A DNA stretch of 45,411 bases from JBCCEJ01 sp039030335 (GCA_039030335.1 JBCCEJ010000050.1:1-45411), one strand, 5' to 3'. Counted from the stretch's first letter, positions 1 through 8,828 are shown. The notes: a model not told the origin generated them from the sequence alone. Numbers and translations: made by a program.

Positions 1-1364
1 GAATTGGTGACAGTGCCGTCCTTTTCGAGCCACCCGGCGGCTGGTAACACAATGTTGGCAGTCGCGAGCGTATCGACGTCGGTGTAGATGTCCGAGACGA
101 CGACCAGAGGGCATTGCTCGAGCGCAGACTTCACCCGGTCAGACTCGGGCATCGAGTCAACCGGATTGGTCGCCATGATCCATACCGCTTTTACATCCCC
201 GCGTTCGACTGCGTTGAACAGATCAACCGCCTTCAGACCCGCTCTGGAGGCCATCGTCGGCGAGCGCCAGAATCGCTGAACGCGCTCGCGTGCAGTAACG
301 TCCTCGATGTTCATATGGGCGGCAAGCATATTGGCAAGACCACCAACCTCGCGGCCACCCATGGCATTGGGTTGTCCGGTAATCGAAAACGGTCCGGCCC
401 CCGGAATACCAATCCTGCCAGTCGCCAGGTGAACATTCAGGATTGCGTTGACTTTGTCAGTTCCACGCACAGACTGATTGACACCCTGGCTATAGATCGT
501 GACCGTACGTGGTGTGCTCTCAACGAGTTCGAAAAAGTCCTGTAGCGCGTCCAGCGAAAGACCGCACGCTGCCGCTACGGCTTCTACGGTCATCGGTGCG
601 CATTGCTCGAACGCGGCAGCAAATCCTTCGGTGTGCGCACGCAAGTATTCACTGTCGAGCGCATCACTGCGCTCTAACCATCGCAGCAAACCAGTAAACA
701 GAGCCGCATCAGTATCCGGTTGTATCTGCAAATGCAGATCAGCGTCCTTGCAGCTCGCTGTGCGACGTGGATCGATGACAACCACGCGCATGGCAGGCCT
801 GGCTTCGCGGGCCGCCAGTATCCGTTGGTAGAGCACCGGATGACACCACGCCAGATTCGAGCCAACCAAGACCAACAGGTCGGTGCATTCCAGATCTGCG
901 TAAACCGTCGGCACGGTGTCGGCCCCAAACGCGCGCCGATGCCCGGCGACGGACGAAGCCATACAAAGGCGTGAGTTCGTATCGATATTGGCCGAGCCGA
1001 TATAGCCTTTCATCAGCTTGTTCGCAACGTAATAGTCTTCAGTCAGTAATTGACCGGACACATAAAACGCGACGGCATCGGGTCCATGATTGGCGATAAC
1101 TTCATTGAAGCGCCCGGCGACCTCCGTAAGGGCATGATCCCAGGTCGTGCGCTGACCACCGATCGAAGGGAAGGTCAGGCGACGTGCGTTGCCCAGCGTT
1201 TCACCGAGCGCACTCCCTTTGGAGCAGAGGCGTCCAAAATTGGCCGGGTGCATGGCGTCGCCGGCAATGACGACGCTGTCATCATCGCCTACGGTCGCGG
1301 TGAGGCCGCACCCGACGCCGCAATATGGGCAGGTAGTGCGTACAGATCGCGTGTTGGTGGCCAT
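1..1364 (-). CDS. nasA: Assimilatory nitrate reductase catalytic subunit (partial, 3' end beyond window)
   Basis: Reduces nitrate to nitrite in the cytoplasm using Mo-bis-MGD and a [4Fe-4S] cluster. The ATG is at 1362-1364, 5 nt after the nirD stop, and about 454 residues lie in the window before it is cut. The N-terminus carries the cluster motif CPYCGVGCG (Cys12, 15, 19) with the fourth cysteine in LCSKG (Cys47). Further in, TNSRLCMASSVAGHRRAFG is the family signature; its Cys is the expected molybdenum ligand. No Tat signal is present, as expected for the assimilatory rather than the periplasmic enzyme. It is the last visible gene of the nrt-nir-nas operon, so NirBD upstream would consume its product. 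The missing C-terminal half prevents telling whether an extra NasC-type or BFD domain is fused. Confidence 0.93.
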   Translation of the reverse strand, partial: MATNTRSVRTTCPYCGVGCGLTATVGDDDSVVIAGDAMHPANFGRLCSKGSALGETLGNARRLTFPSIGGQRTTWDHALTEVAGRFNEVIANHGPDAVAFYVSGQLLTEDYYVANKLMKGYIGSANIDTNSRLCMASSVAGHRRAFGADTVPTVYADLECTDLLVLVGSNLAWCHPVLYQRILAAREARPAMRVVVIDPRRTASCKDADLHLQIQPDTDAALFTGLLRWLERSDALDSEYLRAHTEGFAAAFEQCAPMTVEAVAAACGLSLDALQDFFELVESTPRTVTIYSQGVNQSVRGTDKVNAILNVHLATGRIGIPGAGPFSITGQPNAMGGREVGGLANMLAAHMNIEDVTARERVQRFWRSPTMASRAGLKAVDLFNAVERGDVKAVWIMATNPVDSMPESDRVKSALEQCPLVVVSDIYTDVDTLATANIVLPAAGWLEKDGTVTN

Positions 1365-1369
1365 GCCGA

Positions 1370-1717
1370 CTAGGCCGCGAAGGTCTCTTGGGACGTTTCT
1401 GCGTCAACCTGGCCAAAGCCGACCAGCAGGGCGCCATCTTCAATCCGCACCGGATACTGCTGCACTTTCCCCTCATCAGCGCCCAGTGCTTCACCGGACT
1501 CGAGGCCGATGACCCAGTTGTGCAATGGGCAGGTCACGGCGTGCCCGTGCACGATGCCCTGGCTGAGTGGTCCGCCTCGATGTGGACACCGGTCTTCGAG
1601 TGCAAACACGTGATCATCAGCAGTGCGAAAAACTGCGATTCGACCGCGAGGCGTGCGGATACAACGCGCACCGCGCTGAGGAATGTCTTTCAGAAAACCG
1701 ACTGGCAGCCAGTGCAT
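1370..1717 (-). CDS. nirD: Nitrite reductase (NADH) small subunit, Rieske-type
   Basis: Small subunit of assimilatory NADH-nitrite reductase, 115 residues. It has a Rieske-like fold with CPHRGGPLSQG and CPLHNW, i.e. the full Cys-His/Cys-His set that binds a [2Fe-2S] cluster in NirD forms that keep it. I start it at the ATG of MHWLPVGFLKDIP (1715-1717), 2 nt after the nirB stop. The open frame extends 40 codons further upstream, but that stretch overlaps nirB and looks nothing like NirD. Immediately followed by nasA. Translational coupling with nirB is likely. Confidence 0.92.
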   Translation of the reverse strand: MHWLPVGFLKDIPQRGARCIRTPRGRIAVFRTADDHVFALEDRCPHRGGPLSQGIVHGHAVTCPLHNWVIGLESGEALGADEGKVQQYPVRIEDGALLVGFGQVDAETSQETFAA

Positions 1718-1719
1718 CG

Positions 1720-4203
1720 TCACGCCCCTGCCACGGCCGCTCGCGCGCGTGGGGCCGGTACGGGTTGGGGTGCCGCTCGCAACGTGGCTAGCGGAGTGAA
1801 CTCCTGATGTGAACGGCCTGCCGCACGTTCGGACCACGGGTCGACTTGTGCGAATCGTTGCGAAAATACAAAACGGTCGAAGTAGTGCCGTCGCCGCTCA
1901 GCGTCATCGACAATCTGGGCGATAATCGTTTCAGATCCGACCCGTTTCGCCCACTTGTAGATTCGCTCTAGATAGTGACCCTGCTCACGGTACATCTGCA
2001 CAAGCGCGACGATGTGTTCGAGAGCCTCGTCTTCGGTCGCTACGGTGGTAAGAACTTCTGTGCCGCGGATTTCCAGCCCGGCGGCCCCGGCGTAGTGAAT
2101 CTCAAAGCCGCTATCTATGCACACGACACCGACATCCTTGCACGTCGCCTCAGCACAATTACGCGGACATCCCGATACGGCCATCTTCACTTTGTGCGGC
2201 GTCCAGGAACCCCACATAAAATGCTCGATGCGGGCACCGAACCCGGTGGAATCCTGCGTGCCGAACCGGCACCAGTCGCTGCCAACGCAGGTCTTTACCG
2301 TGCGCAGGCCCTTCGCGTAAGCATGACCGGACACGAATCCCACCTTTCCCAACTCGGCCCACACGGCTGGCAGGTCTTCTTTCTGGATGCCGAGCAAGTC
2401 GATGCGCTGACCGCCGGTCACTTTGACCGTTGGAATTTCAAACTGGTCAACAACGTCCGCAATGGCACGCAATTCCTTGGAACTGGTAACACCTCCCCAC
2501 ATGCGTGGGACTACTGAGAAGGTGCCGTCTTTCTGTATGTTGGCGTGTGCGCGCTCGTTGATGAAACGGGACTGATAATCGTCGGCGTATTCATCGGGCC
2601 AATCGCAAATGAGATAGTAATTCAACGCTGGCCGGCACTTCGCGCAACCGCACGAGCTGCGCCATTCCAGGGCCTGCATAACCTCCGGCACGGATTTCAG
2701 CGCCTTCGCCTGAATCAGCCTGCGCACCTCATCGTGCCCGAGGTCTGTACATCCGCACATGCCGGCTACCTGCCCGGCCTGGTATCCGTCGCCGAGCGTC
2801 AGCGTCATCAACTGTTCGACGAGGCCAGTGCAAGTACCACAAGATGAAGACGCTTTCGTATGCGCGCGCACACCATCCAGAGTCGTCAAGCCCTTTTCGA
2901 GAATCGTATTCACGATCCGGGATTTGCATACGCCGTTGCAGCCGCAGATTTCAGCATCGTCAGGCAGCGCTGCAACGGCTGCGGTAGGGTCTTCGAAGGC
3001 GCCTCCCTGATAGGCCTGCCCGAAGACCAGGGTTTCGCGCATGGCGCTGATATCTTCGCCGCGACGAATCAGGTCGAAGAACCATGGTCCATCGGCGGTC
3101 TCTCCATAGAGCACCGCGCCAACCAGGCGGTCGTCCTCCACCACCAGCCGCTTGTACACGCCGGCGGATGCATCGCGCAGCACGATCTCCTCGCGTTGCG
3201 CACCATCGGCAAAATCGCCAGCTGAATAAAGGTCGATTCCGGTGACCTTCAGCTTGGTCGCCGTGACCGAGCCGGCGTAGCACGCACTCCCGCCTGCCAG
3301 GCGGTCGGCGAGTACAGTCGCCATCTCGTACAGCGGTGCTACCAGCCCGTAGCAGATGCCGCGGTGCTCAGCACATTCGCCGAGTGCATAGATCGCTGGA
3401 TCTGAGGTGCACATCGCGTCGTCGACGCAGATTCCGCGTGCGATGTCGAGCCCGGCCGCCTCCGCGAGGCCGGTGGCCGGGCGAATGCCAGCAGCCATGA
3501 CCACGAGGTCGGCGTCGAGTCGAGTCCCGTCTGCAAGCAGCACGCCCTCAACACACTCCGTGCCGAGCACCGCCTGCGTCTGCGCTTCGGTGATGATGTC
3601 GATGCCACGTTCGCGAATGGAGCGCTCGAGCAGAAAGCCCGCCGCAGAGTCGAGTTGGCGCTCCATCAACGTCGGCATCAGATGCAGCACGGTCACGTGC
3701 ATGCCTTGGGCATGCAGGCCGGCCGCGGCTTCGAGTCCCAACAGACCGCCACCTATAACAACGGCTCTACCGCCCTCGCCCGCCGCGGCCAGCATCGCGT
3801 CGACGTCATCAAGGTCCCGATAAGTCACCACGCCGGGCAGGTTCTTTCCGGGCACCGGAAGCACGAACGGTGACGAGCCTGTCGCGATAACCAGCTTGTC
3901 GTACGGCTCGATGATTCCACTGGCAGAAGTGACCGTGCCGGCTTCCCGGTCCACCGACACCACTGGCTCGCCCCGATGGAGCCGCACGTTGTGCTCTTCG
4001 TACCAGCTGAGCCCATGAATGATGATGTCTTCGTAGGCCTTCTCTCCGGCCAGAACCGGGGACAGCATGATGCGGTCGTAGTTGACTCTCGGTTCCGCAT
4101 TGAAGATGCAGACTTCGTAGCGGTCGGGTTCCTGTTCAAACAGACGCTCGAGCATACGGCCTGGCGCCATGCCGTTGCCTACGATCACGAGGCGTTCACT
4201 CAT
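1720..4203 (-). CDS. nirB: Nitrite reductase (NADH) large subunit
   Basis: Catalyses the six-electron reduction of nitrite to ammonium with NADH. The protein has 827 residues, close to the usual NirB length. Order of domains: FAD/NAD(P) oxidoreductase in roughly the first 400 residues (GNGMAPGRM start, GGGLLGLEAA dinucleotide motif); two BFD-like [2Fe-2S] segments (CGCNGVCKSR...CGTCTG and CGCTDLGHDEV...SCGCAKCRP); a ferredoxin-like half-domain; then the siroheme/[4Fe-4S] domain with TCVGSDWCRFGTQDS and SGCPRNCAEATCKD supplying the four cluster cysteines. The ATG overlaps the stop of the upstream ABC ATPase gene by ATGA (4200-4203). The mixed iron-sulfur, FAD and siroheme requirement and the position between nitrate uptake and nitrate reductase make the role clear. 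Confidence 0.95.
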   Translation of the reverse strand: MSERLVIVGNGMAPGRMLERLFEQEPDRYEVCIFNAEPRVNYDRIMLSPVLAGEKAYEDIIIHGLSWYEEHNVRLHRGEPVVSVDREAGTVTSASGIIEPYDKLVIATGSSPFVLPVPGKNLPGVVTYRDLDDVDAMLAAAGEGGRAVVIGGGLLGLEAAAGLHAQGMHVTVLHLMPTLMERQLDSAAGFLLERSIRERGIDIITEAQTQAVLGTECVEGVLLADGTRLDADLVVMAAGIRPATGLAEAAGLDIARGICVDDAMCTSDPAIYALGECAEHRGICYGLVAPLYEMATVLADRLAGGSACYAGSVTATKLKVTGIDLYSAGDFADGAQREEIVLRDASAGVYKRLVVEDDRLVGAVLYGETADGPWFFDLIRRGEDISAMRETLVFGQAYQGGAFEDPTAAVAALPDDAEICGCNGVCKSRIVNTILEKGLTTLDGVRAHTKASSSCGTCTGLVEQLMTLTLGDGYQAGQVAGMCGCTDLGHDEVRRLIQAKALKSVPEVMQALEWRSSCGCAKCRPALNYYLICDWPDEYADDYQSRFINERAHANIQKDGTFSVVPRMWGGVTSSKELRAIADVVDQFEIPTVKVTGGQRIDLLGIQKEDLPAVWAELGKVGFVSGHAYAKGLRTVKTCVGSDWCRFGTQDSTGFGARIEHFMWGSWTPHKVKMAVSGCPRNCAEATCKDVGVVCIDSGFEIHYAGAAGLEIRGTEVLTTVATEDEALEHIVALVQMYREQGHYLERIYKWAKRVGSETIIAQIVDDAERRRHYFDRFVFSQRFAQVDPWSERAAGRSHQEFTPLATLRAAPQPVPAPRARAAVAGA

Positions 4204-5963
4204 GAATTACCCCCAGCGGCAATACGAGCCGGCGTGTCTTCTTCACTCTCGCGTTCGTCTTCGCGTCGTTTTCGTAACCGCTCGAGCGTTTGCGGATCGG
4301 GATTGGCGCCGCCTTCGTAGGCTTCCAGGAAATCGAGCAACTCAGCGCGGTAGCCGTAATAGTCAGGATGCGCCAGCAGCGCCCGGCGCGAACGCGGCCG
4401 CGGCAGGTCTACAGGCATGATGTTGCCAATGCGCGCGTTTGGCCCATTCGTCATCATCACCACACGGTCAGCGAGCAGTATCGCTTCGTCGACGTCGTGC
4501 GTGACGCAGATGGCGGTGACCTGCGTGCGTGTCCAGACGTCCATCAGAACATCCTGCAATTCCCAGCGGGTCAAACTGTCGAGCATGCCGAACGGCTCAT
4601 CGAGCAACAGCAGCTTGGGTGACAGCGCAAAGGCGCGGGCAATACCAACCCGTTGCTTCATTCCGTTGGATAGTTCCGCCGCCGACCGGTCCAGCGCATC
4701 GCCGAGCCCGACCCGGTGCAGGTAGTACTCGACGATGTCGTTCCGTTCCCCCCGGCTTGCCTGCGGGTACACCCGGTCGACGCCCAGCGCCACGTTCTGC
4801 CGGGCCGTCATCCACGGCATCAGCGACGGGGCCTGAAAGACCACCGCGCGGTCGGGACCGGCACTATCGACCTCGCGGCCATCGAGGATGACTCCGCCGT
4901 CACTGATGGGGGTCAGTCCCGCGACCATGGATAACACCGTCGATTTTCCACAGCCAGAATGACCGATGAGAGTGATGAACTCGCCCTGGGTCATCTTCAT
5001 ATCGAAGCCATCGACAACGGTCAGCGCGCCACTCGGGGTCGGATAGACCTTATTGACGTTACCGAACTCTACGTAGCCCTTTTGAATTGGCGATTTCGCC
5101 GCTTCAATATAGGTCTCCGGTGGAGCCGGCTCGCGCCCGATCGGCACGACATTGGGCAGTTCCGGCTCCGTCGCGGCCTGCGATTCCTGCGCCACATTGC
5201 GGTCGATCAGATACTGCGTGATCTCTGCCCGCAACCTGATGAATGCGGCATCGTCATTCAACGCATTGCGCATTCGCGGCCGTTCGAGCGTCACGTGAAA
5301 CTCAGGCCCCAGCGTTGCGGCTGGTCCTGGCGTCAGTGGTATCACCCGGTCGGCCAACAAGATCGCTTCGTCGACATCGTTAGTGATGAGCACGATCGTG
5401 CGATTTTCATGCGCTGAAATCGCGGCGAGTTCATCCTGCAGTTTGGCGCGCGTCAACGCATCCAGTGCCGACAGCGGCTCGTCGAGCAGCAGCATCTCAG
5501 GCTGCATCGCCAGGGCGCGTGCAACCGCCACGCGCTGGCGCATACCACCGGAAAGCTCGGCGGGACGACGGTCGACCGCATGGGAAAGACCAACCATCTC
5601 GACGTACCGGTCGGTGATCGTGTTGCGTTCAGCTTTGGGTCGGTTACCGAACACGCTTTCGACTGCGAGCGAAACGTTGCCCCGCACGGTCAACCAAGGC
5701 ATCAGTGAATAGGACTGAAACACAACTGCGCGATCGGGCCCTGGTCCCGTGACCGTCTCACCGTCGAACACAATCGTCCCTTTATCCGGTGCTACAAGAC
5801 CCGCGATCGCGGAGATGAGGGTCGTCTTGCCGGAGCCGGAAAAACCGACGATTGCGAGTAACTCACCGCGCTCGAGCTCGAGATTGATGTCATCGAGCAC
5901 TTCATGCCGGCCGGGACCTTCGCCATAGCCAAGACAGAGACCTTCTATTGCGAGGATACTCAC
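4200..5963 (-). CDS. Nitrate/nitrite ABC transporter, fused tandem ATPase (NrtC/NrtD type)
   Basis: One 587-residue polypeptide carries two complete ABC nucleotide-binding domains. Domain 1 (about 1-235) has Walker A GFSGSGKTT (40-48), signature LSGGMRQR and Walker B LLLDEP. Domain 2 (about 290-530) has GHSGCGKST, LSNGMKQR and LLLDEP. A roughly 50-residue proline-rich linker separates them. In cyanobacterial NrtC a single ATPase is fused to a binding-protein-like domain; here two ATPases are fused instead and no sensor domain is present. The H-loop of domain 1 reads TNDVDEA (Asn195; codon at 5379-5381) where domain 2 keeps THDVDEA, so site 1 may be catalytically weak. The start is GTG (5961-5963), 12 nt after nrtB. 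It supplies energy for nitrate import with NrtA and NrtB. Confidence 0.9.
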   Translation of the reverse strand: MSILAIEGLCLGYGEGPGRHEVLDDINLELERGELLAIVGFSGSGKTTLISAIAGLVAPDKGTIVFDGETVTGPGPDRAVVFQSYSLMPWLTVRGNVSLAVESVFGNRPKAERNTITDRYVEMVGLSHAVDRRPAELSGGMRQRVAVARALAMQPEMLLLDEPLSALDALTRAKLQDELAAISAHENRTIVLITNDVDEAILLADRVIPLTPGPAATLGPEFHVTLERPRMRNALNDDAAFIRLRAEITQYLIDRNVAQESQAATEPELPNVVPIGREPAPPETYIEAAKSPIQKGYVEFGNVNKVYPTPSGALTVVDGFDMKMTQGEFITLIGHSGCGKSTVLSMVAGLTPISDGGVILDGREVDSAGPDRAVVFQAPSLMPWMTARQNVALGVDRVYPQASRGERNDIVEYYLHRVGLGDALDRSAAELSNGMKQRVGIARAFALSPKLLLLDEPFGMLDSLTRWELQDVLMDVWTRTQVTAICVTHDVDEAILLADRVVMMTNGPNARIGNIMPVDLPRPRSRRALLAHPDYYGYRAELLDFLEAYEGGANPDPQTLERLRKRREDERESEEDTPARIAAGGNS

Positions 5964-5975
5964 TGTCGCACTCCT

Positions 5976-7064
5976 CTAACGCTGCGCCGAGAAGCTGAAG
6001 GCGGACTGCAACGCGTACATCAAGCGGTCAAGGATGAAACCAATAATGCCGATGGTGAGAACCGCGACCATGATGCGCGCGAGCGAATTGGATGAGCCAT
6101 TCTGGAACTCATCCCACACGAACTTCCCGAGCCCGGGGTTCTGGGCGAGCATCTCCGCGGCGATCAATACCATCCAGCCGACACCGAGCGACAAACGCAG
6201 GCCCGTGAAGATAAGTGGCATCGCAGAAGGCATGACAACTTTTGCGACCATCCGCGCGGTGGGCAACTGCAGCACCCGCCCAACATTCATCAGATCTTTG
6301 TCGACCGACGCCACGCCGAGTGCCGTGTTGATAAGCGTTGGCCAAAGGGAACAGAGTGTCACCGTAACTGCGGATATCACGAGAGATTTTGGCAGTGCGT
6401 CACTTGGATTCGCATAGGCCGCTGAAACGATCATCGTTACGATCGGCAGCCACGCCAGCGGTGAAACCGGTTTGAAGATCTGGATAAGGGGATTCAATGC
6501 CCCGTTGAACGTTCGAGACAATCCCGACGCAATACCGAGCGGGACTGCGACCACAGTCGCGATCAGGAATCCCAGCGCTACGGTGTAGAGAGATGTGACG
6601 ATCTGATCGAAGTAGGTCGGTTTGCCAGTATAGTTGCGCCACTTGACGCGTTCGGGCTTGCCACGCTCGATAAGCTTTGCATTACGTACTTCCTGGCGTT
6701 CGAAAAAGCGCGCTGCCTTCTCACGCTCAGCCAGGTGATCGTCGTACAAATTGACCGCCTGCGCCCACACCTGTGCGGGACCGGGAATGGCTCCCAATGA
6801 CGTTTGCACCCGGGGTGCAAGCACGTCCCATGCGAACAGGAACGCAACGATGCCGACCAGGGGAATCAGCAATCCCTGACGCAGTTCGCGTAGTTGTTCG
6901 CCAACCGGCTCCCCCGCCACGATTTTCAGAATCGGCGGCACAAACACCAGGCCAAGTGCATCGAACCAACCCGAAACCCGATTGATTCGCAGCAACAGCC
7001 TGGCGCGGCGCGCCTCGCGTTCGGCGTCTGCCGAAACAGCGACAGCGTCGAGAGCATCACTCAT
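5976..7064 (-). CDS. nrtB: Nitrate/nitrite ABC transporter permease
   Basis: Inner-membrane permease of a binding-protein-dependent importer, 362 residues. A charged N-terminus is followed by a hydrophobic helix around residues 50-65, an extended polar segment (about 75-150), then a five- to six-helix BPD-transport core. The cytoplasmic coupling (EAA-like) loop reads AAEMLAQNPGLGKFVWD, the form seen in the NrtB/SsuC/TauC group. The ATG is preceded by a GGAG at a slightly long distance. It lies between nrtA (72-nt gap containing hairpins) and the fused ATPase. Substrate assignment rests on the nitrate operon rather than on the permease itself. Confidence 0.9.
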   Translation of the reverse strand: MSDALDAVAVSADAEREARRARLLLRINRVSGWFDALGLVFVPPILKIVAGEPVGEQLRELRQGLLIPLVGIVAFLFAWDVLAPRVQTSLGAIPGPAQVWAQAVNLYDDHLAEREKAARFFERQEVRNAKLIERGKPERVKWRNYTGKPTYFDQIVTSLYTVALGFLIATVVAVPLGIASGLSRTFNGALNPLIQIFKPVSPLAWLPIVTMIVSAAYANPSDALPKSLVISAVTVTLCSLWPTLINTALGVASVDKDLMNVGRVLQLPTARMVAKVVMPSAMPLIFTGLRLSLGVGWMVLIAAEMLAQNPGLGKFVWDEFQNGSSNSLARIMVAVLTIGIIGFILDRLMYALQSAFSFSAQR

Positions 7065-7091
7065 TTGTTGTGTACTCCAATGGAGATTTTT

Positions 7092-7128
7092 GCGGCCTTG
7101 TCAAGGCCGCGGCACGAGTGCCGCGGCC
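7092..7128 (-). other. Two overlapping, mutually exclusive hairpins between nrtA and nrtB
   Basis: Two perfect inverted repeats share the bases ggccgc. One spans 7105-7128 (10-bp stem, 4-nt loop) and the other 7092-7110 (8-bp stem, 3-nt loop). Only one can form at a time. On the transcribed strand neither is followed by a U-run, so an intrinsic terminator is unlikely. mRNA stabilisation of the nrtA portion, or expression tuning between the abundant binding protein and the permease, is the simpler reading. Confidence 0.6.
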
Positions 7129-7136
7129 GGGCTCGA

Positions 7137-8528
7137 TCAGTCGGCGACAACATCGCTACCGACAACGCGCTGCTTGTTCTTCAATCCGATGGTCAGCGAA
7201 TCGATGTATGCGTTGGGTTTGCGGCCGTCGTAGGTCATACCGTCAAGGAATGCCGACGTAGGGTCACGATATCCATCCGTTTTCCATGGGAAGTCAGCTT
7301 CCGCTACGTGTCCTTCTTCGACCAGCATCCGGGCGGCCTTCAAGTAGGTCTTGGGCAGGTAGACCGTCTTGGCGACGTCGTGATACCAGGAGTCCGGCTT
7401 GTCTTCGGCGATCTGTCCCCACCGGCGCATTTGCGTCAGGTACCAGATGGCGTCGGAGTAGAAGGGATAGGTTGCAAAGTACCGGTAGAAGACATTGAAG
7501 TCGGGCACTTCGCGCCGATCGCCCTTCTCGTACTCGAATGTTCCCGTCATCGAGTTGGCGATTACCTCCGCGTCAGCGCCAACGTACTCGGAGCGCGCAA
7601 GGATCTTGACCGCCTCCATGCGGTTGGCGTTGTCGTTTTCATCCAGCCACTTGGCGGCGCGAATCAATGCCTTGGTGATGGCGAGCGTCGTATTCGGATG
7701 CTTTTCCGTGAATTCTTTCGTCAGTCCGAAAACCTTCTCTGGATTGTTTTTCCAGATCTCGTAGTCGGTAATGACCGGTACGCCGATGCCTTTGAAAACA
7801 GCCTGCTGATTCCATGGCTCACCTACGCAATAGCCGTAGATGGTGCCTGCCTCCATGGTCGCGGGCATTTGCGGCGGGGGCGTTACAGAGAGCAAAGCGT
7901 CCGCCTTGATCTGGCCCGAGACATCCGTCGGGCTGTAGAAGCCTGGATGAATGCCGCCGGAGGCCAACCAGTAGCGCAGCTCGTAGTTATGGGTGGAGAC
8001 TGGAAAGACCATGCCCATATTGAACGGCTTGCCATCCGCCTTGAAGGCGTCGACCACCGGCTTTAGTGCATCGGCTTTGATCGGATGCACCGGCTTACCG
8101 TCGGCACCCATCGGAACGTGCGGCTTCATCATCTCCCAGATGGCATTGGAAACGGTGATGCCATTGCCGTTCAGGTCCATTGAGAACGGCGTCACGATGT
8201 GGGCCTTGGTACCGAACCCGATGGTGGCGGCGAGCGGTTGGCCGGCCAGCATGTGAGCACCATCCAGCTCGCCTGTAATCACGCGGTCTAGCAGCACCTT
8301 CCAGTTGGCCTGCGGCTCGAGCGTGACAAACAACCCCTCGTCTTCGAAGTAGCCTTTTTCGTAGGCGACGGCAAGCGGCGCCATGTCAGTCAGTTTGATA
8401 AAGCCAAACTTGAGCTCGTCTTTTTCAACATCGAGTGGCTCGGCCACGGCGACGCTGCTCGCCGCCAATACGAGCAGGCTGAACGCACCATGGATAAAGC
8501 GCCTGGGCAGCACGGATGAAAGAGTCAT
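7137..8528 (-). CDS. nrtA: Nitrate ABC transporter periplasmic substrate-binding protein
   Basis: Captures nitrate/nitrite in the periplasm for NrtB. The protein has 463 residues from the ATG at 8526-8528, which has AGGAG 7 nt upstream. The N-terminus MTLSSVLPRRFIHGAFSLLV followed by a small-residue AVA-EP site is a Sec-type signal peptide. No lipobox cysteine is seen, unlike cyanobacterial NrtA. The mature part begins LKFGFIKLTDMAPLAVAYEKG, the NrtA/NMT1 family opening, and contains GYCVGEPWN and the WYLTQMRRWGQ region characteristic of nitrate-binding members. An open frame continues 99 codons upstream to 8825, but it crosses the terminator and hairpins of the leader and is rejected. First gene of the sigma-54/NasT-controlled operon. 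Confidence 0.94.
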   Translation of the reverse strand: MTLSSVLPRRFIHGAFSLLVLAASSVAVAEPLDVEKDELKFGFIKLTDMAPLAVAYEKGYFEDEGLFVTLEPQANWKVLLDRVITGELDGAHMLAGQPLAATIGFGTKAHIVTPFSMDLNGNGITVSNAIWEMMKPHVPMGADGKPVHPIKADALKPVVDAFKADGKPFNMGMVFPVSTHNYELRYWLASGGIHPGFYSPTDVSGQIKADALLSVTPPPQMPATMEAGTIYGYCVGEPWNQQAVFKGIGVPVITDYEIWKNNPEKVFGLTKEFTEKHPNTTLAITKALIRAAKWLDENDNANRMEAVKILARSEYVGADAEVIANSMTGTFEYEKGDRREVPDFNVFYRYFATYPFYSDAIWYLTQMRRWGQIAEDKPDSWYHDVAKTVYLPKTYLKAARMLVEEGHVAEADFPWKTDGYRDPTSAFLDGMTYDGRKPNAYIDSLTIGLKNKQRVVGSDVVAD

Positions 8529-8595
8529 CAGGTCTCTCCTGTACTCCGGTTTGATGCACCGACGAACCCCAGGGTCGGAGTGCAATCGGCCCGCC

Positions 8596-8661
8596 AAAAA
8601 AAAACCGTCGCTCACCGGAGACCGCCAGCGGGATGCTGGTCGGCCTTCGGATGGCGACGGT
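8596..8661 (-). terminator. Leader intrinsic terminator upstream of nrtA (attenuator)
   Basis: On the minus strand an 8-bp perfect outer stem (ACCGTCGC at 8654-8661 pairing with GCGACGGT at 8604-8611) encloses a smaller hairpin (CCAGC/GCTGG) and is followed by nine consecutive Us. It lies 67 nt upstream of the nrtA ATG and 9 nt after the second ANTAR-type hairpin. A terminator placed inside a 5' leader, before the first gene of its operon, is the hallmark of attenuation. NasT is the likely antiterminator. Confidence 0.88.
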
Positions 8662-8670
8662 GCCAGGGTC

Positions 8671-8720
8671 GCGTCCGACGTTGGACGCGGTTCAGTATGG
8701 TCAGACGCTACGGTGCGTCT
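8671..8720 (-). promoter_or_regulatory. ANTAR-protein target: paired hexaloop hairpins (NasT antitermination site)
   Basis: Minus-strand hairpin P1 (8703-8720) has stem AGACGC/GCGTCT and loop ACCGUA. P2 (8671-8688) has stem GCGTCC/GGACGC and loop AACGUC. Each has a perfect 6-bp stem and a hexaloop with A at position 1 and G at position 4, which are the two conserved loop bases of the dual-hairpin RNA bound by ANTAR regulators. The spacing is 14 nt. The element sits between a sigma-54 promoter and an intrinsic terminator, and an ANTAR-domain gene (nasT) is encoded next door. Binding of free NasT is inferred to prevent the downstream terminator from forming. Confidence 0.88.
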
Positions 8721-8732
8721 TGCGATTGTGAG

Positions 8733-8748
8733 AGCAGAATTCGTGCCA
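8733..8748 (-). promoter_or_regulatory. Sigma-54 promoter of the nrtA operon
   Basis: The minus strand reads TGGCACGAATTCTGCT, matching TGGCACG-N4-TTGCW with the invariant GG and GC separated by exactly 10 nt; the only deviation is C for the first T of the -12 block. The predicted start of transcription, about 12 nt beyond the GC, falls near 8722, directly before hairpin P1. NtrC-like sites lie about 100-130 bp upstream. Confidence 0.85.
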
Positions 8749-8828
8749 ACAGAACATAAGGGGACATAACTAACTGTCTTGAAAGTCTTTCTTTCGAAAT
8801 CCCAAGGTGTGCCCCGCGAGGCCACGTT

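Noticed and set aside
7092..7128. Intrinsic terminator between nrtA and nrtB
   Set aside because: The stems are strong, but on the transcribed strand they are followed by AAAAA rather than a U-run.
8529..8825. 99-codon N-terminal extension of nrtA
   Set aside because: It runs through the terminator, ANTAR hairpins and sigma-54 promoter. The ATG at 8528 has a good RBS and is followed by a signal peptide.
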